From Sulfuricaulis sp. (GTDB lineage Bacteria; Pseudomonadota; Gammaproteobacteria; Acidiferrobacterales; Sulfurifustaceae), in contig NZ_JANLGY010000017.1 in assembly GCF_024653915.1 (NCBI RefSeq), positions 1-51,087 on the forward strand: a DNA stretch of 51,087 nt, read 5' to 3'. Position 1 is the first letter of the stretch; the number at the start of each line of letters is the position of its first letter. Below the pieces are notes generated by a model, which saw nothing but the letters and a program-made list of their open reading frames with translations, made no database searches and had not been told where the DNA came from. Position numbers and translations under genes: made by a program. Positions 42,958 through 51,087 of the stretch are shown in pieces.

Positions 42958-42990
42958 CGATTGATCGTGGCGCGGCGCAGGGCAGGGCGC
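42958..42990 (+). pseudogene. relic of a CTERM gene 3' end between repeats
   Basis: CGATTGATCGTGGCGCGGCG and its continuation match the DNA encoding the end of CTERM tails (CTGATCGGCGTGGCGCGGCG at 41814). It still reads L-I-V-A-R-R-R-A-G. It lies between palindromes A and B without any upstream coding sequence. A second such relic is at 45001-45029. Confidence 0.55.
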
Positions 42991-42995
42991 GGTAC

Positions 42996-43070
42996 GTAGG
43001 GTGGGTGGAGGCGTATTACGCCGGAACCCATCGAATCATGATGGGTTACGCTGCGCTTCACCCATCCTAC
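42996..43070. repeat. palindromic repeat B (GTAGGGTGGGTGGAG type)
   Basis: GTAGGGTGGGTG at the left pairs with CACCCATCCTAC at the right, with an inner pair AACCCATC/GATGGGTT. The related copy D is at 44006-44086. Elements of this kind are scattered extragenic palindromes in many proteobacteria. Confidence 0.8.
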
Positions 43071-43178
43071 AAGTTACGGCCGAGGCGTTCCGCGCGGCAC
43101 AAGGCAGGCGCGCGCAGTGTGACAACAACAAATTGATCTGTGATTTACCAAGCATAATAACCAAGAGGAGGAAGCAAC

Positions 43179-43931
43179 ATGAACAAGCAACTTAAAGTAC
43201 TGGCACTCATCGCGGCGCTCGGGTTTTCGGGCGCGGCCAATGCGGCGCCCGTGAGCGGCCAGGGTACCTGGGAGACCACGCTGCAAGGGCGTGATCTCGA
43301 TGGCAACCTGTCCACCTTCGAGGCGTACTACGACACCGCCCTCAACATCACTTGGTTGGCGAATACCAACTACGCGGGTACCACGATGACTTGGGCCAAC
43401 GCCAACACTTGGGCATCGGGTCTGAACATCAACGGCTACACCGGCTGGCGGCTGCCGACGGTCAGTCCCGTCGATGGCACCACGGCGGATGATGCCACTA
43501 TTGCCTACAACGGTACCGAAGACCGTGGCTACAACGTCAGCGCCCCTGGCACGCTGTACGCGGGCAGCACGGCCAGTGAGATGGCCCATATGTTTTACAA
43601 CACCTTGGGTGACAAGGGCTACTGCACCCCGACCAGTGTCTATCCCAGTTGTACAAACCAAAGCGGCTGGGGCCCGACCAACACCGGACCGTTTTCCAAC
43701 GTCCAGAGCTCTTGGTCGGCCACGGAGTACGCGCCGAGTACCAGCAGCGCGTGGTTCTTCAATATCAGCTCCGGCTACCAGAACCTCTACAATAAGCCCA
43801 ATAGCCTTTCTGCCTGGGCCGTTCACTCGGGCGATGTCGGCGCGTCAGCGGTGCCCGTCCCCGCCGCCGTGTGGCTGTTCGGCTCGGGGCTGCTGGGCCT
43901 GATCGGGGTCGCGCGGCGCAAGAAAGCGTAA
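43179..43931 (+). CDS. VPLPA-CTERM protein with DUF1566 (Lcl-type) domain
   Basis: 250 residues with a signal peptide (MNKQLKVLALIAALGFSGAANA). The ectodomain shows the DUF1566/Lcl C-terminal pattern (TALNITWLANTNYA, TWANANTWASGLNI, GYTGWRLPTV, WSATEYAPSTSSAWFFNISS), a C-type-lectin-like fold often linked to adhesion to extracellular matrix. The tail is VPVPAAVWLFGSGLLGLIGV, then ARRKKA. GAGGAGG lies upstream of the ATG. It is the last CTERM gene of the block. Confidence 0.85.
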   Translation: MNKQLKVLALIAALGFSGAANAAPVSGQGTWETTLQGRDLDGNLSTFEAYYDTALNITWLANTNYAGTTMTWANANTWASGLNINGYTGWRLPTVSPVDGTTADDATIAYNGTEDRGYNVSAPGTLYAGSTASEMAHMFYNTLGDKGYCTPTSVYPSCTNQSGWGPTNTGPFSNVQSSWSATEYAPSTSSAWFFNISSGYQNLYNKPNSLSAWAVHSGDVGASAVPVPAAVWLFGSGLLGLIGVARRKKA

Positions 43932-43951
43932 AGCATTTTTCGTAGTCCATT

Positions 43952-43985
43952 TGTTGGGGTTCGCTGCGCTCACCGCCAACCTACG
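43952..43985. repeat. half copy of palindromic repeat A
   Basis: GTTGGGGTTCGCTGCGCTCACC and the following GCCAACCTACGA reproduce only the right arm of repeat A, about 20 bases after the CTERM gene stop. Confidence 0.75.
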
Positions 43986-44005
43986 AGACCGGTGGCATAG
44001 CATGC

Positions 44006-44086
44006 GTAGGATGGGTGGAGCAAAGCAAAACCCATCGATTCCAGAGAAATGATGGGTTACGGCGCAAACACCTTCACCCATCCTAC
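44006..44086. repeat. palindromic repeat D (GTAGGATGGGTGGAG type)
   Basis: GTAGGATGGGTG (left) and CACCCATCCTAC (right) are exact reverse complements, with inner AACCCATC/GATGGGTT. It is a copy of repeat B with a different loop. Confidence 0.8.
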
Positions 44087-44168
44087 GCGCTACTGAGGCT
44101 CGCTTGTCCGGAATGACGAGTTTTGGTGTTTCCGTGAGCTTCTTTAACAATCTTGTCAAATCAGGCGA

Positions 44169-44510
44169 TCACCACGGATCGCTGATCTCGACCAGGCGCT
44201 CTCCCGACTTGAGCAGCGCTAGGCCTGGGGTAAGGCTCGGACAAGGAGCTGGCGAAGATGCGCGTTGCTGGTATTGCCGCAGGTCAACCAGATCACTTGT
44301 GGTGGGGGACCGAAACGCTCAAGCAAGTGCACGAAATCGCTGTCCTTGGTGAGCACGGTGGCCTTCGCTTTTCTGGCGGCCTCGAATATCTCTTGGTCCG
44401 CGCGCGTCGCGCATCCCCAACTCGCGCACCGCCGCGGCCGGGATGTCGAAGGTTTGCGTGACCCAGGAAGCGAGCGCCGGTGAAAGTTGAGCGTCGATCC
44501 AGAGAGTCAC
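44169..44510 (-). pseudogene. DUF5615 (PIN-like) toxin gene with two frameshifts
   Basis: From GTG 44510 the frame reads TLWIDAQLSPALASWVTQTF and continues to LGMRDAR. It then carries on in another frame as DQEIFEAARKAKATVLTKDS, DFVHLLERFGPPPQVIWLTC, GNTSNAHLRQLL and LPQA with an early TAG. The family's usual end ALLKSGERLVEISDPW is found one frame further on, stopping at 44169. One extra base near 44425 and one missing base near 44222 would explain this. The partner antitoxin gene at 44518 is intact. The toxin is probably inactive unless these are sequencing errors. Confidence 0.8.
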
Positions 44511-44517
44511 GCCGGGA

Positions 44518-44745
44518 TCAGGCAGCGATCAGGGGGTGATCGATCCGCCGCACGGCGAACTGCAGGCAGGCCTTGAGGTCTTCGGGTTCGAGATCGGGCA
44601 ACTCCTTGAGGATCTCCTCAGCGGCAAGGCCGGCCGCATACAAGTCCAGCACATCGGAGACGCGGATGCGCATGCCGCGTACGCAGGGGCGGCCCCCGCA
44701 TTGCGCTGGGTTGACCGTGATGCGATCCAATAGATTAGCCGTCAT
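44518..44745 (-). CDS. DUF433-family antitoxin
   Basis: 75 residues from ATG 44745 (GGAG upstream). The DUF433 core is present: LDRITVNPAQCGGRPCVRGM, RIRVSDVLDLYAAGLAAEEI, ELPDLEPEDLKACLQFA. These small helix-turn-helix-like proteins are encoded just ahead of DUF5615 PIN-like toxins, exactly the arrangement here, with seven bases between the genes. It is surrounded by palindromic repeats and has no relation to the CTERM genes. Confidence 0.85.
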   Translation of the reverse strand: MTANLLDRITVNPAQCGGRPCVRGMRIRVSDVLDLYAAGLAAEEILKELPDLEPEDLKACLQFAVRRIDHPLIAA

Positions 44746-44847
44746 CTTCCGATCTCCATTTCTTGCTAACTTAAAGAATAACACAACTCAAGAGCTACAA
44801 CACGCCGGCCGCCTGGCAATGAAAACGCGAAAAACGGGCCGTAGCCC

Positions 44848-45000
44848 GTAGGTGGGATGAATGAAATGAACCCCAACGAATCCATGACGCCCGAATCGTT
44901 GGGCTTGTGAAGTCCGTCCCTGGACTTCACCCTGCGGGCCAGCCTTCGGCTGTCCAAAATCGCTCCCGGCGATTTTGTCGCTGCGCTCACCGCCAACCTA

Positions 45001-45003
<3 letters not shown>
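44848..45003. repeat. palindromic repeat A copy interrupted by a three-hairpin insert
   Basis: The outer parts match repeat A (GAACCCCAACGAATCCATGA to 44903; CGCTGCGCTCACCGCCAACC from 44979). Between them 44904-44978 is an insert of three consecutive hairpins. These are GTGAAGTCC/GGACTTCAC (9 bp), GGCCAGCC/GGCTGTCC (one mismatch) and CAAAATCGC/GCGATTTTG (9 bp), with loops of six, three and five bases. The rest of 44746-45250 holds the next repeat and a hairpin, but no gene. Confidence 0.8.
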
Positions 45004-46048
<1,045 letters not shown>

Positions 46049-46055
46049 TCGATAA

Positions 46056-47300
46056 ATGGCAGGGATGCGGAAAATTATTCTTTGCGCGTGCTGCTCCGTT
46101 CTGGTGGCGGGTTGCGCGTCTTCCGGCAGAAAAGCCCCCACACTCAATCAGGCGCTGGCCGTCATCACCAGTCCGACGACACGCTCGGTGGCCAGCATTG
46201 CCCGCAGCGATAATGCCAAGGAAGCGGTCAAGCAAGGCCTGAAAAGCCGGGAGTCCGTTTATAAGACCAACCCCCAGGCGCTGTTGCGGGACGTCAAAAC
46301 CATTCAGCGCGATTACAACAATATAGTGACTTTGTTAACCGGCCGGGTCAGCAAGACCTGGGGCAAGAAGGAAGTGAAACTGCCGTCGCGCGTGCAGTAC
46401 ATCAAGTACACGCAGAATTACATGAGTCGCGCGGTGGTGGATTTCGACAAGGGCGAGGTAACGATCGAAACTGTCGATGACAAGGATCCCAACACCAGCC
46501 TGAAAAACGCCATCGTCACCACGCTGCTCACGCCCAACGACCCGCGCGCTGTGGACCTTTTCTCCGACAGTGCCATTACCCTCACTAGCGAAAAAGAACC
46601 TTATTTGCTGGGCCTGATTGTTGACCATAATAAGAAGTCCATTGGTTCACCGGCTGAGGCTGAAGGCTTTGCGGATCATCTGCTCAAAACCAGCGCTGCC
46701 ACACGCGAGGTGGAGGTCGATAACGGAAAAAAGAAAGCACTGTTCGTGAAATTTGCCATGGTGCCCAATTTCGAGAACAAGCAGGCCGAGAAATACAGTC
46801 ACTTGGTCACTAAGTTCGCTGAGCAATATAAGGTCAGCCCGAGCCTGGTGTATGCCGTTATCCGCACCGAGAGCAATTTCAATCCTTTTGCCGTCAGTTC
46901 CGCGCCGGCCTATGGGTTGATGCAACTGGTGCCCAGCAGTGGCGGGCGTGAGGCTTATCGCCGGGCAAAGGGGCAGGACGAAGCGCCGTCCAAGCAATAC
47001 CTGTTCGAGGCCGAGAACAACATCGAGTTGGGGACGGCCTACCTGAATGTCCTGACCTACAGTCAGCTCGAACCGGTGGCCAATTCAGTATCGCGGGAAT
47101 ATTGTGTGATTTCGGCGTACAACACCGGACCCGGCAATGTATTGCGGACTTTTTCCAGGGACAGGGTGGCGGCGGTGAACTCTATTAACAGCCTTTCGCC
47201 ATCCGCGGTGTACCAGAAGTTGCGCACGAGCCTGCCCTACGATGAGACCCGGCAGTACTTATATAAGGTGGTGAATTACCGCAAGCAGTTTGTCAGGTAA
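46056..47300 (+). CDS. mltC: membrane-bound lytic murein transglycosylase C
   Basis: 414 residues. A lipoprotein signal (lipobox LVAGC, Cys near 20) and an N-terminal DUF3393-type domain precede the SLT catalytic domain with RTESNFNPFAVSSAPAYGLM (Glu catalytic), QLVPSSGGREAY and SAYNTGPGNVLRTF. It cleaves peptidoglycan glycan strands at the outer-membrane inner face. It is somewhat longer than E. coli MltC (359). It starts seven bases after dapB, so it is probably co-transcribed. ATG 46065 is an alternative start. Confidence 0.92.
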   Translation: MAGMRKIILCACCSVLVAGCASSGRKAPTLNQALAVITSPTTRSVASIARSDNAKEAVKQGLKSRESVYKTNPQALLRDVKTIQRDYNNIVTLLTGRVSKTWGKKEVKLPSRVQYIKYTQNYMSRAVVDFDKGEVTIETVDDKDPNTSLKNAIVTTLLTPNDPRAVDLFSDSAITLTSEKEPYLLGLIVDHNKKSIGSPAEAEGFADHLLKTSAATREVEVDNGKKKALFVKFAMVPNFENKQAEKYSHLVTKFAEQYKVSPSLVYAVIRTESNFNPFAVSSAPAYGLMQLVPSSGGREAYRRAKGQDEAPSKQYLFEAENNIELGTAYLNVLTYSQLEPVANSVSREYCVISAYNTGPGNVLRTFSRDRVAAVNSINSLSPSAVYQKLRTSLPYDETRQYLYKVVNYRKQFVR

Positions 47301-47312
47301 ATTGGGAAAATC

Positions 47313-48005
47313 TCAGTCGGTGGCCGGGTGGATGTGGAACTCGAGCACGTGTTCCCGGGCGGTGAGGTTTTCGGCCAGACGCCGGTAACTGTCTCTCTCA
47401 CCGGTGCGTATGGTCATCTGGTATTCAAAAACCTTTCCCTCTTCTGACAACTGATAGCTCAGGTTGGCCACGGAGAAGCCATGTCCGGTGATCAGAGAGC
47501 GCATTTCGGGTTCGGGCAGCAATTCCTGGCGCTTGAAGCGTATATGCAGGCGCGCGTAATACTGCGAGGGGATGATGGCTTCGATCCAGCGGAACAGTGA
47601 CAAGACACCGAGCGTGAGCAGGGTAGCGACAATCGCGGGAAAGTAAAAACCGATGCCGATCAGTATTCCGATCGAAGCGGTCATCCAGATAGACGCCGCT
47701 GTAGTGAGGCCACGTACGGTAAGACCGTCTTTCATGATCACACCGGCGCCGAGGAAGCCGATGCCGGTCATGATGCCCTGCGCCATGCGCGTGGGGTCGA
47801 CGCGCAACGTCTCCAGCGGCGCATTTACCAGAAGCTGCCATTGGTAGACCGTCACCAGCATCAACAGGCTGGAGGCCGTGCAAACGAGGGTGTGGGTGCG
47901 AAATCCTGCCGGGCGGCCGTGGTAGGCGCGTTCCAGACCGATCAGTCCGCCGGCGGCTACCGCCGAGCCGAGATGTATCAAAATAGTGAGATATTCCCTT
48001 TCCAC
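47313..48005 (-). CDS. MgtC/SapB-family membrane protein
   Basis: 230 residues. Four to five membrane helices in the first 140 residues carry the family motifs AAGGLIGLERAYHGRPAGFR, RMAQGIMTGIGFLGAGVIMK and GLTVRGLTTAASIWMTASIG. A C-terminal cytoplasmic ACT-like domain follows. Homologues act in Mg2+ stress adaptation or control of P-type ATPases. It is convergent with mltC, 12 bases apart. Confidence 0.92.
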   Translation of the reverse strand: MEREYLTILIHLGSAVAAGGLIGLERAYHGRPAGFRTHTLVCTASSLLMLVTVYQWQLLVNAPLETLRVDPTRMAQGIMTGIGFLGAGVIMKDGLTVRGLTTAASIWMTASIGILIGIGFYFPAIVATLLTLGVLSLFRWIEAIIPSQYYARLHIRFKRQELLPEPEMRSLITGHGFSVANLSYQLSEEGKVFEYQMTIRTGERDSYRRLAENLTAREHVLEFHIHPATD

Positions 48006-48035
48006 AAGAGCAGTTTAGCCGTATTTGTTGACGCT

Positions 48036-48061
48036 GCCACCGGCCGGTGGCACCCTTTTTG
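48036..48061 (+). terminator. perfect palindrome with T-run
   Basis: GCCACC-GGCC-GGTGGC followed by ACCCTTTTT. On the plus strand it is a good terminator structure, although no plus-strand gene ends close by; it may stop read-through into the c-di-GMP gene at 48161. Confidence 0.6.
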
Positions 48062-48160
48062 CAAGGAAAATCGGTAATAGAAGCTATTGTTAAAGATGTC
48101 TGACGGGTGCGTATAAAGCCGAGATGGATAACCCGATACTATTCTGATCCATGAGAAAAC

Positions 48161-49936
48161 ATGTCCATTAACATCGCGGTGCTGATTGCGGCTATTGTCA
48201 TTGCCTCGATGGCGACGACGCTGTTCTTGCTATGGTTTTTTCGTACGCGTCTCCCGCACTCTCTCCTTCCTCACGATGCCTCCGGTACTACCGATAGTTA
48301 CCTGAAAACTGTATTGGCACATGTCACTGATGGTCTCATCGCCTTCGATTCACAAGGTGCGATCAAGATGTTCAATCCGGTGGCGGAACGCATGTTCGGT
48401 TATCAGGAAAGTGAAGTCCGCGGAAAGTATGCCGACATGCTGCTGACGGACCTGCGCCAAAGTGCCGGTGGGCCTATTGAATTGGGCATGCGCGAGGTGG
48501 TCGGAACGCGCAAAAGCGGCGCGACCTTCCAGGTAGACGTGAGCGTGAGCGAATCCTCGCACGCTAATCAGCCGATCTATATCGTTGTCCTGCACGATGT
48601 GACTGAACGCCAGCAGGCCGAGCAGCGGCTGGCGTATCTCGCACATTGCGACGCCCTGACCGGTCTGCCGACACGCATGTTGTTCCACGATCGTGCGACA
48701 CAGGCACTGGCGCGTGCCGATCGCGAGGAGAAACTCGTGGCAATCATGTATTTAGACCTCGACCACTTCAAGAACGTTAACGACAGCATGGGGCATCATG
48801 CCGGCGATGAATTACTGAAGGTGGTGGCCAAGCGTATCACCTCCTGTTTGCGCAACGTGGACACGGTGTCACGCATGGGCGGCGATGAATTCACGGTAAT
48901 CCTGGAGAGCATTCCGCACATCGACAGCGCTATGATCGTGGCTGAAAAGATTCTCGATGTCATGCAGGAGCCGTTTCACCTGGATGGGCATGAAGTGCAT
49001 GTCACGGCCAGTATCGGCATCACGTTCTATCCCATGGATGACAAGGAGCTGGCCAGCCTGGTCAAGCATGCCGATCAGGCCATGTACCGCGCCAAGCAGG
49101 CCGGCCGCAATAATTACCAGCTATTCGGCGCCGACATGGCGGAAAACGCGATGGCCGTGAAACAGATGGAAGAACAGATCGGCAGCGCACTCGAACGCGG
49201 TGAATTGAAATTGCACTATCAGCCGCGCGTGGATGCGACAAGCGGAATGATCATGGGCGTCGAAGCCTTGCTGCGTTGGCAGCACCCGGAGATGGGTCTT
49301 ATTTCCGCCAAGGATTTCATGCCATTGCTGGAGCGGTCCAAGCTCGTGTACACCGTGGATGAATGGGTGCTTCATACGGCCTGCCTACAGAACTACCATT
49401 GGCAGAAAATCGGATTGGCGACCGTGCGCGTCATGGTCAATATTTCGCCCTATCGCTTTCGCCGCAAAGGTCTCCCGGAGCTGGTCGACAAGGTTCTGAA
49501 GGAGACAGGCCTGCAACCGGAATTTCTTGAACTCGATGTGCCCACCGAAAATCTCGTGGGGATAGCGCACGAGAATTACCGCGCTGTCCTGCACAAGTTA
49601 AGTGACCTGGGCGTGAACGTGGCGCTGGTCGATCCGGCCATTGGCGGGAGCATTCTGGATTCCTTCCAGAAATTGCCCCAGTACGTGATGAAAATAGACC
49701 GTTCGTTTGTGCGCGATGCGGCGGTGGACGGCGATCACGCCGCTATCGTGCAGGCGGTCGTCAAGCTGGCCCGCACCATGAAGCTGAAAGTGGTCGCCGA
49801 AGGGGTGGAAACCAAGGAACAACTGGACGCACTGCGAGGTTATGGCTGTGACATGGTGCAGGGCTACCTGTTCAGCAAACCCGTGTCCACCGAGGACATT
49901 ACCCGCATGCTGCGGGAAGGCAAGTCGTTGGTTTAG
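48161..49936 (+). CDS. PAS-GGDEF-EAL c-di-GMP protein with altered EAL site
   Basis: 591 residues. An N-terminal membrane helix (about 3-24) is followed by a PAS domain (about 47-150, HVTDGLIAFDSQGAIKMFNP). The GGDEF domain (about 160-325) has an intact SRMGGDEFTVIL active loop. The EAL domain (about 340-585) has EALLRW, VNISPY, KIDRSF, VAEGVET and VQGYLFSKP. However, the loop that usually reads DDFGTGYSSL is DPAIGGSILD, losing one of the two metal-binding Asp and the following Gly-rich loop. It is probably a cyclase with weak or no phosphodiesterase activity. Confidence 0.9.
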   Translation: MSINIAVLIAAIVIASMATTLFLLWFFRTRLPHSLLPHDASGTTDSYLKTVLAHVTDGLIAFDSQGAIKMFNPVAERMFGYQESEVRGKYADMLLTDLRQSAGGPIELGMREVVGTRKSGATFQVDVSVSESSHANQPIYIVVLHDVTERQQAEQRLAYLAHCDALTGLPTRMLFHDRATQALARADREEKLVAIMYLDLDHFKNVNDSMGHHAGDELLKVVAKRITSCLRNVDTVSRMGGDEFTVILESIPHIDSAMIVAEKILDVMQEPFHLDGHEVHVTASIGITFYPMDDKELASLVKHADQAMYRAKQAGRNNYQLFGADMAENAMAVKQMEEQIGSALERGELKLHYQPRVDATSGMIMGVEALLRWQHPEMGLISAKDFMPLLERSKLVYTVDEWVLHTACLQNYHWQKIGLATVRVMVNISPYRFRRKGLPELVDKVLKETGLQPEFLELDVPTENLVGIAHENYRAVLHKLSDLGVNVALVDPAIGGSILDSFQKLPQYVMKIDRSFVRDAAVDGDHAAIVQAVVKLARTMKLKVVAEGVETKEQLDALRGYGCDMVQGYLFSKPVSTEDITRMLREGKSLV

Positions 49937-50044
49937 CCACGTACCGCAGTTGGCGTGGCATTTCCACTGCTTCATCGTTGATTCCAGTCGGGCTGTCACG
50001 TAAAATCCCGGTTCAGCCGGAAACACCCTTTTAGGCATTCAAGG

Positions 50045-50086
50045 CGGGAGAGAAGCACCAGAGAAACGGGCGCCTCTCCCGTTTTT
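50045..50086 (+). promoter_or_regulatory. two mutually exclusive hairpins in the carA leader (attenuator-like)
   Basis: Hairpin 1 pairs CGGGAGAG (50045-50052) with CTCTCCCG (50074-50081) and is followed by TTTTT, a terminator layout. Hairpin 2 pairs AAACGGG (50064-50070) with CCCGTTT (50078-50084) across a seven-base loop and uses the same CCCG and the T-run. Only one can form at a time. carA starts 32 bases later. Confidence 0.65.
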
Positions 50087-50117
50087 GCGCGCCTGCGCGT
50101 CGAGAGGTTACTGGATT

Positions 50118-51087
50118 ATGCCGTCTGCACTGCTTGCGCTGGAAGATGGTTCCCTGTTCTACGGGGAGTCCATCGGCATTCCGGGGCAGTCGGTGGGCGA
50201 GGTGGTGTTTAACACCGCCATGACCGGCTACCAGGAAATCCTGACCGATCCTTCCTACGCGCGTCAGATAGTCACGCTGACCTATCCCCACATCGGCAAC
50301 ACCGGCACCAATCCCGAGGACATGGAATCCGATGGTGTTTATGCCACCGGCCTGGTGATCCGCGACCTGCCGCTGGCCCACAGCAATTTCCGCGCGACCG
50401 AATCGTTGCCGGAATTCATGCGCCGTCACATGCTGGTCGGCATTGCCGGTATCGACACGCGTCGCCTCACGCGCTTGTTGCGTGAAAAGGGCGCGCAGAA
50501 TGGATGCATCCTGGCCGTGGAGAAGGGCTCAAAGCTCAACAAGAAAGAGGCGCTGAAAGCTGCCCGCGCTTTCCCGGGGCTGAAGGGTATGGACCTTGCC
50601 AAGGTGGTGACGACGCGCAAGCCCTACGCCTGGGACGAGGGCCTGTGGGAGCTGGGCAAGGGCTACGTTAAGCAGGAGCATGCGCGGTTCCATGTAGTTG
50701 CCTACGACTACGGCATCAAGCGCAACATCCTGCGCATGCTGGCCGCGCGCGGTTGCCGCCTCACCGTGGTACCGGCTCAGACTCCGGCCGAAGAAGTATT
50801 AAAACTGAAACCGGACGGCGTGTTTCTGTCGAACGGCCCCGGCGATCCGGAACCCTGCGATTACGCCATTGAGGCAATTGCAAAAATTGTGAACACAGGT
50901 CTGCCGGTGTTTGGCATCTGCCTGGGACATCAACTTCTGGGCCTGGCCTCCGGTGCGCGCACGATCAAAATGAAATTTGGCCATCATGGCGCGAATCACC
51001 CGGTGATCGATATCGAGTCGGGCCGCGTCATGATCACCAGCCAGAACCACGGTTTTGCCGTGGACGAAGCAGGGATGCCATCCAACC
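50118..51087 (+). CDS. carA: carbamoyl-phosphate synthase small subunit (partial, runs off the window)
   Basis: The first 323 codons of the glutaminase subunit that feeds ammonia to CarB for arginine and pyrimidine synthesis. The N-terminal domain has [35 protein letters not shown] and [18 protein letters not shown]. The class I amidotransferase part has [24 protein letters not shown] and the nucleophile elbow [14 protein letters not shown] (Cys). The segment SQNHGFAV is present, but the catalytic His-x-Glu lies beyond 51087. GAGAGG precedes ATG 50118. Confidence 0.97.
   Translation, partial: MPSALLALEDGSLFYGESIGIPGQSVGEVVFNTAMTGYQEILTDPSYARQIVTLTYPHIGNTGTNPEDMESDGVYATGLVIRDLPLAHSNFRATESLPEFMRRHMLVGIAGIDTRRLTRLLREKGAQNGCILAVEKGSKLNKKEALKAARAFPGLKGMDLAKVVTTRKPYAWDEGLWELGKGYVKQEHARFHVVAYDYGIKRNILRMLAARGCRLTVVPAQTPAEEVLKLKPDGVFLSNGPGDPEPCDYAIEAIAKIVNTGLPVFGICLGHQLLGLASGARTIKMKFGHHGANHPVIDIESGRVMITSQNHGFAVDEAGMPSN

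Noticed and set aside
38377-43178. Sigma54 promoters before the CTERM genes, as described for some exosortase systems
   Set aside because: No TGGCAC-N5-TTGC match was found in the gaps; the nearest strings lack the GC element.

Overview
The window is a moderately GC-rich proteobacterial chromosome segment. The conserved neighbourhoods (smpB, ratA-rnfH divergent to bamE, fur, recN-nadK, hrcA-grpE-dnaK-dnaJ, dapB, carA), an OmpR/EnvZ-type pair, a tmRNA tag ANNDNYALAA and many proteins ending in a VPLPA-type CTERM tail point to a gammaproteobacterium. The periplasmic cytochromes suggest a respiratory or chemolithotrophic lineage related to Chromatiales or Acidiferrobacterales. That placement is inference; no rRNA or tRNA was seen.

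Layout: 0-7.7 kb holds the 5' part of tmRNA (minus), an OmpR/EnvZ-like two-component pair (minus), a small secreted protein, and a complete tripartite ABC export operon (adaptor, FtsX-type permease, ATPase, outer-membrane lipoprotein). At 7.73-7.97 kb two gene relics sit back to back: the 3' end of a second smpB and a piece of a FadL-type outer-membrane protein gene. 8-24 kb is accessory: a diguanylate cyclase, two FadL-type paralogues, three CTERM-type surface proteins, an alpha/beta hydrolase, an ECF sigma/anti-sigma/metal-sensor operon, and a periplasmic redox cluster (cytochrome c fused to a cysteine-less rhodanese domain, a Tll0287-like haem protein, two small CxxCH proteins, a His-rich protein, a beta-barrel protein and a DUF2892 membrane protein). 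The intact smpB at 24.1 kb is in the same orientation as the relic, so a 16.4-kb segment is flanked by direct copies of the smpB 3' end.

24-37 kb is core genome: an NSS-family Na+ symporter, ratA, rnfH, bamE, fur, two acetyltransferases, recN, nadK, and the HrcA/CIRCE-controlled chaperone operon. 37-45 kb is a second accessory block between dnaJ and dapB: a BTAD/SARP-like regulator, a 70-residue protein, six VPLPA-CTERM proteins, palindromic repeats lying against the ends of those genes, and a DUF433/DUF5615 toxin-antitoxin pair whose toxin gene is frameshifted twice. 45-51 kb returns to core functions: dapB, mltC, an MgtC-like protein, a PAS-GGDEF-EAL protein with a damaged EAL site, and the start of carA behind a two-hairpin leader.

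The strongest coordinated signal is an ECF regulon. Four sites matching GGAACNT-N15-GTTNAA, all with a 15-bp spacer, lie upstream of the ECF sigma gene, both FadL-type genes and a CTERM protein gene. This suggests one envelope-responsive sigma factor controls an outer-membrane channel and surface-protein programme between 9 and 19 kb, possibly together with the adjoining periplasmic electron-transfer genes.
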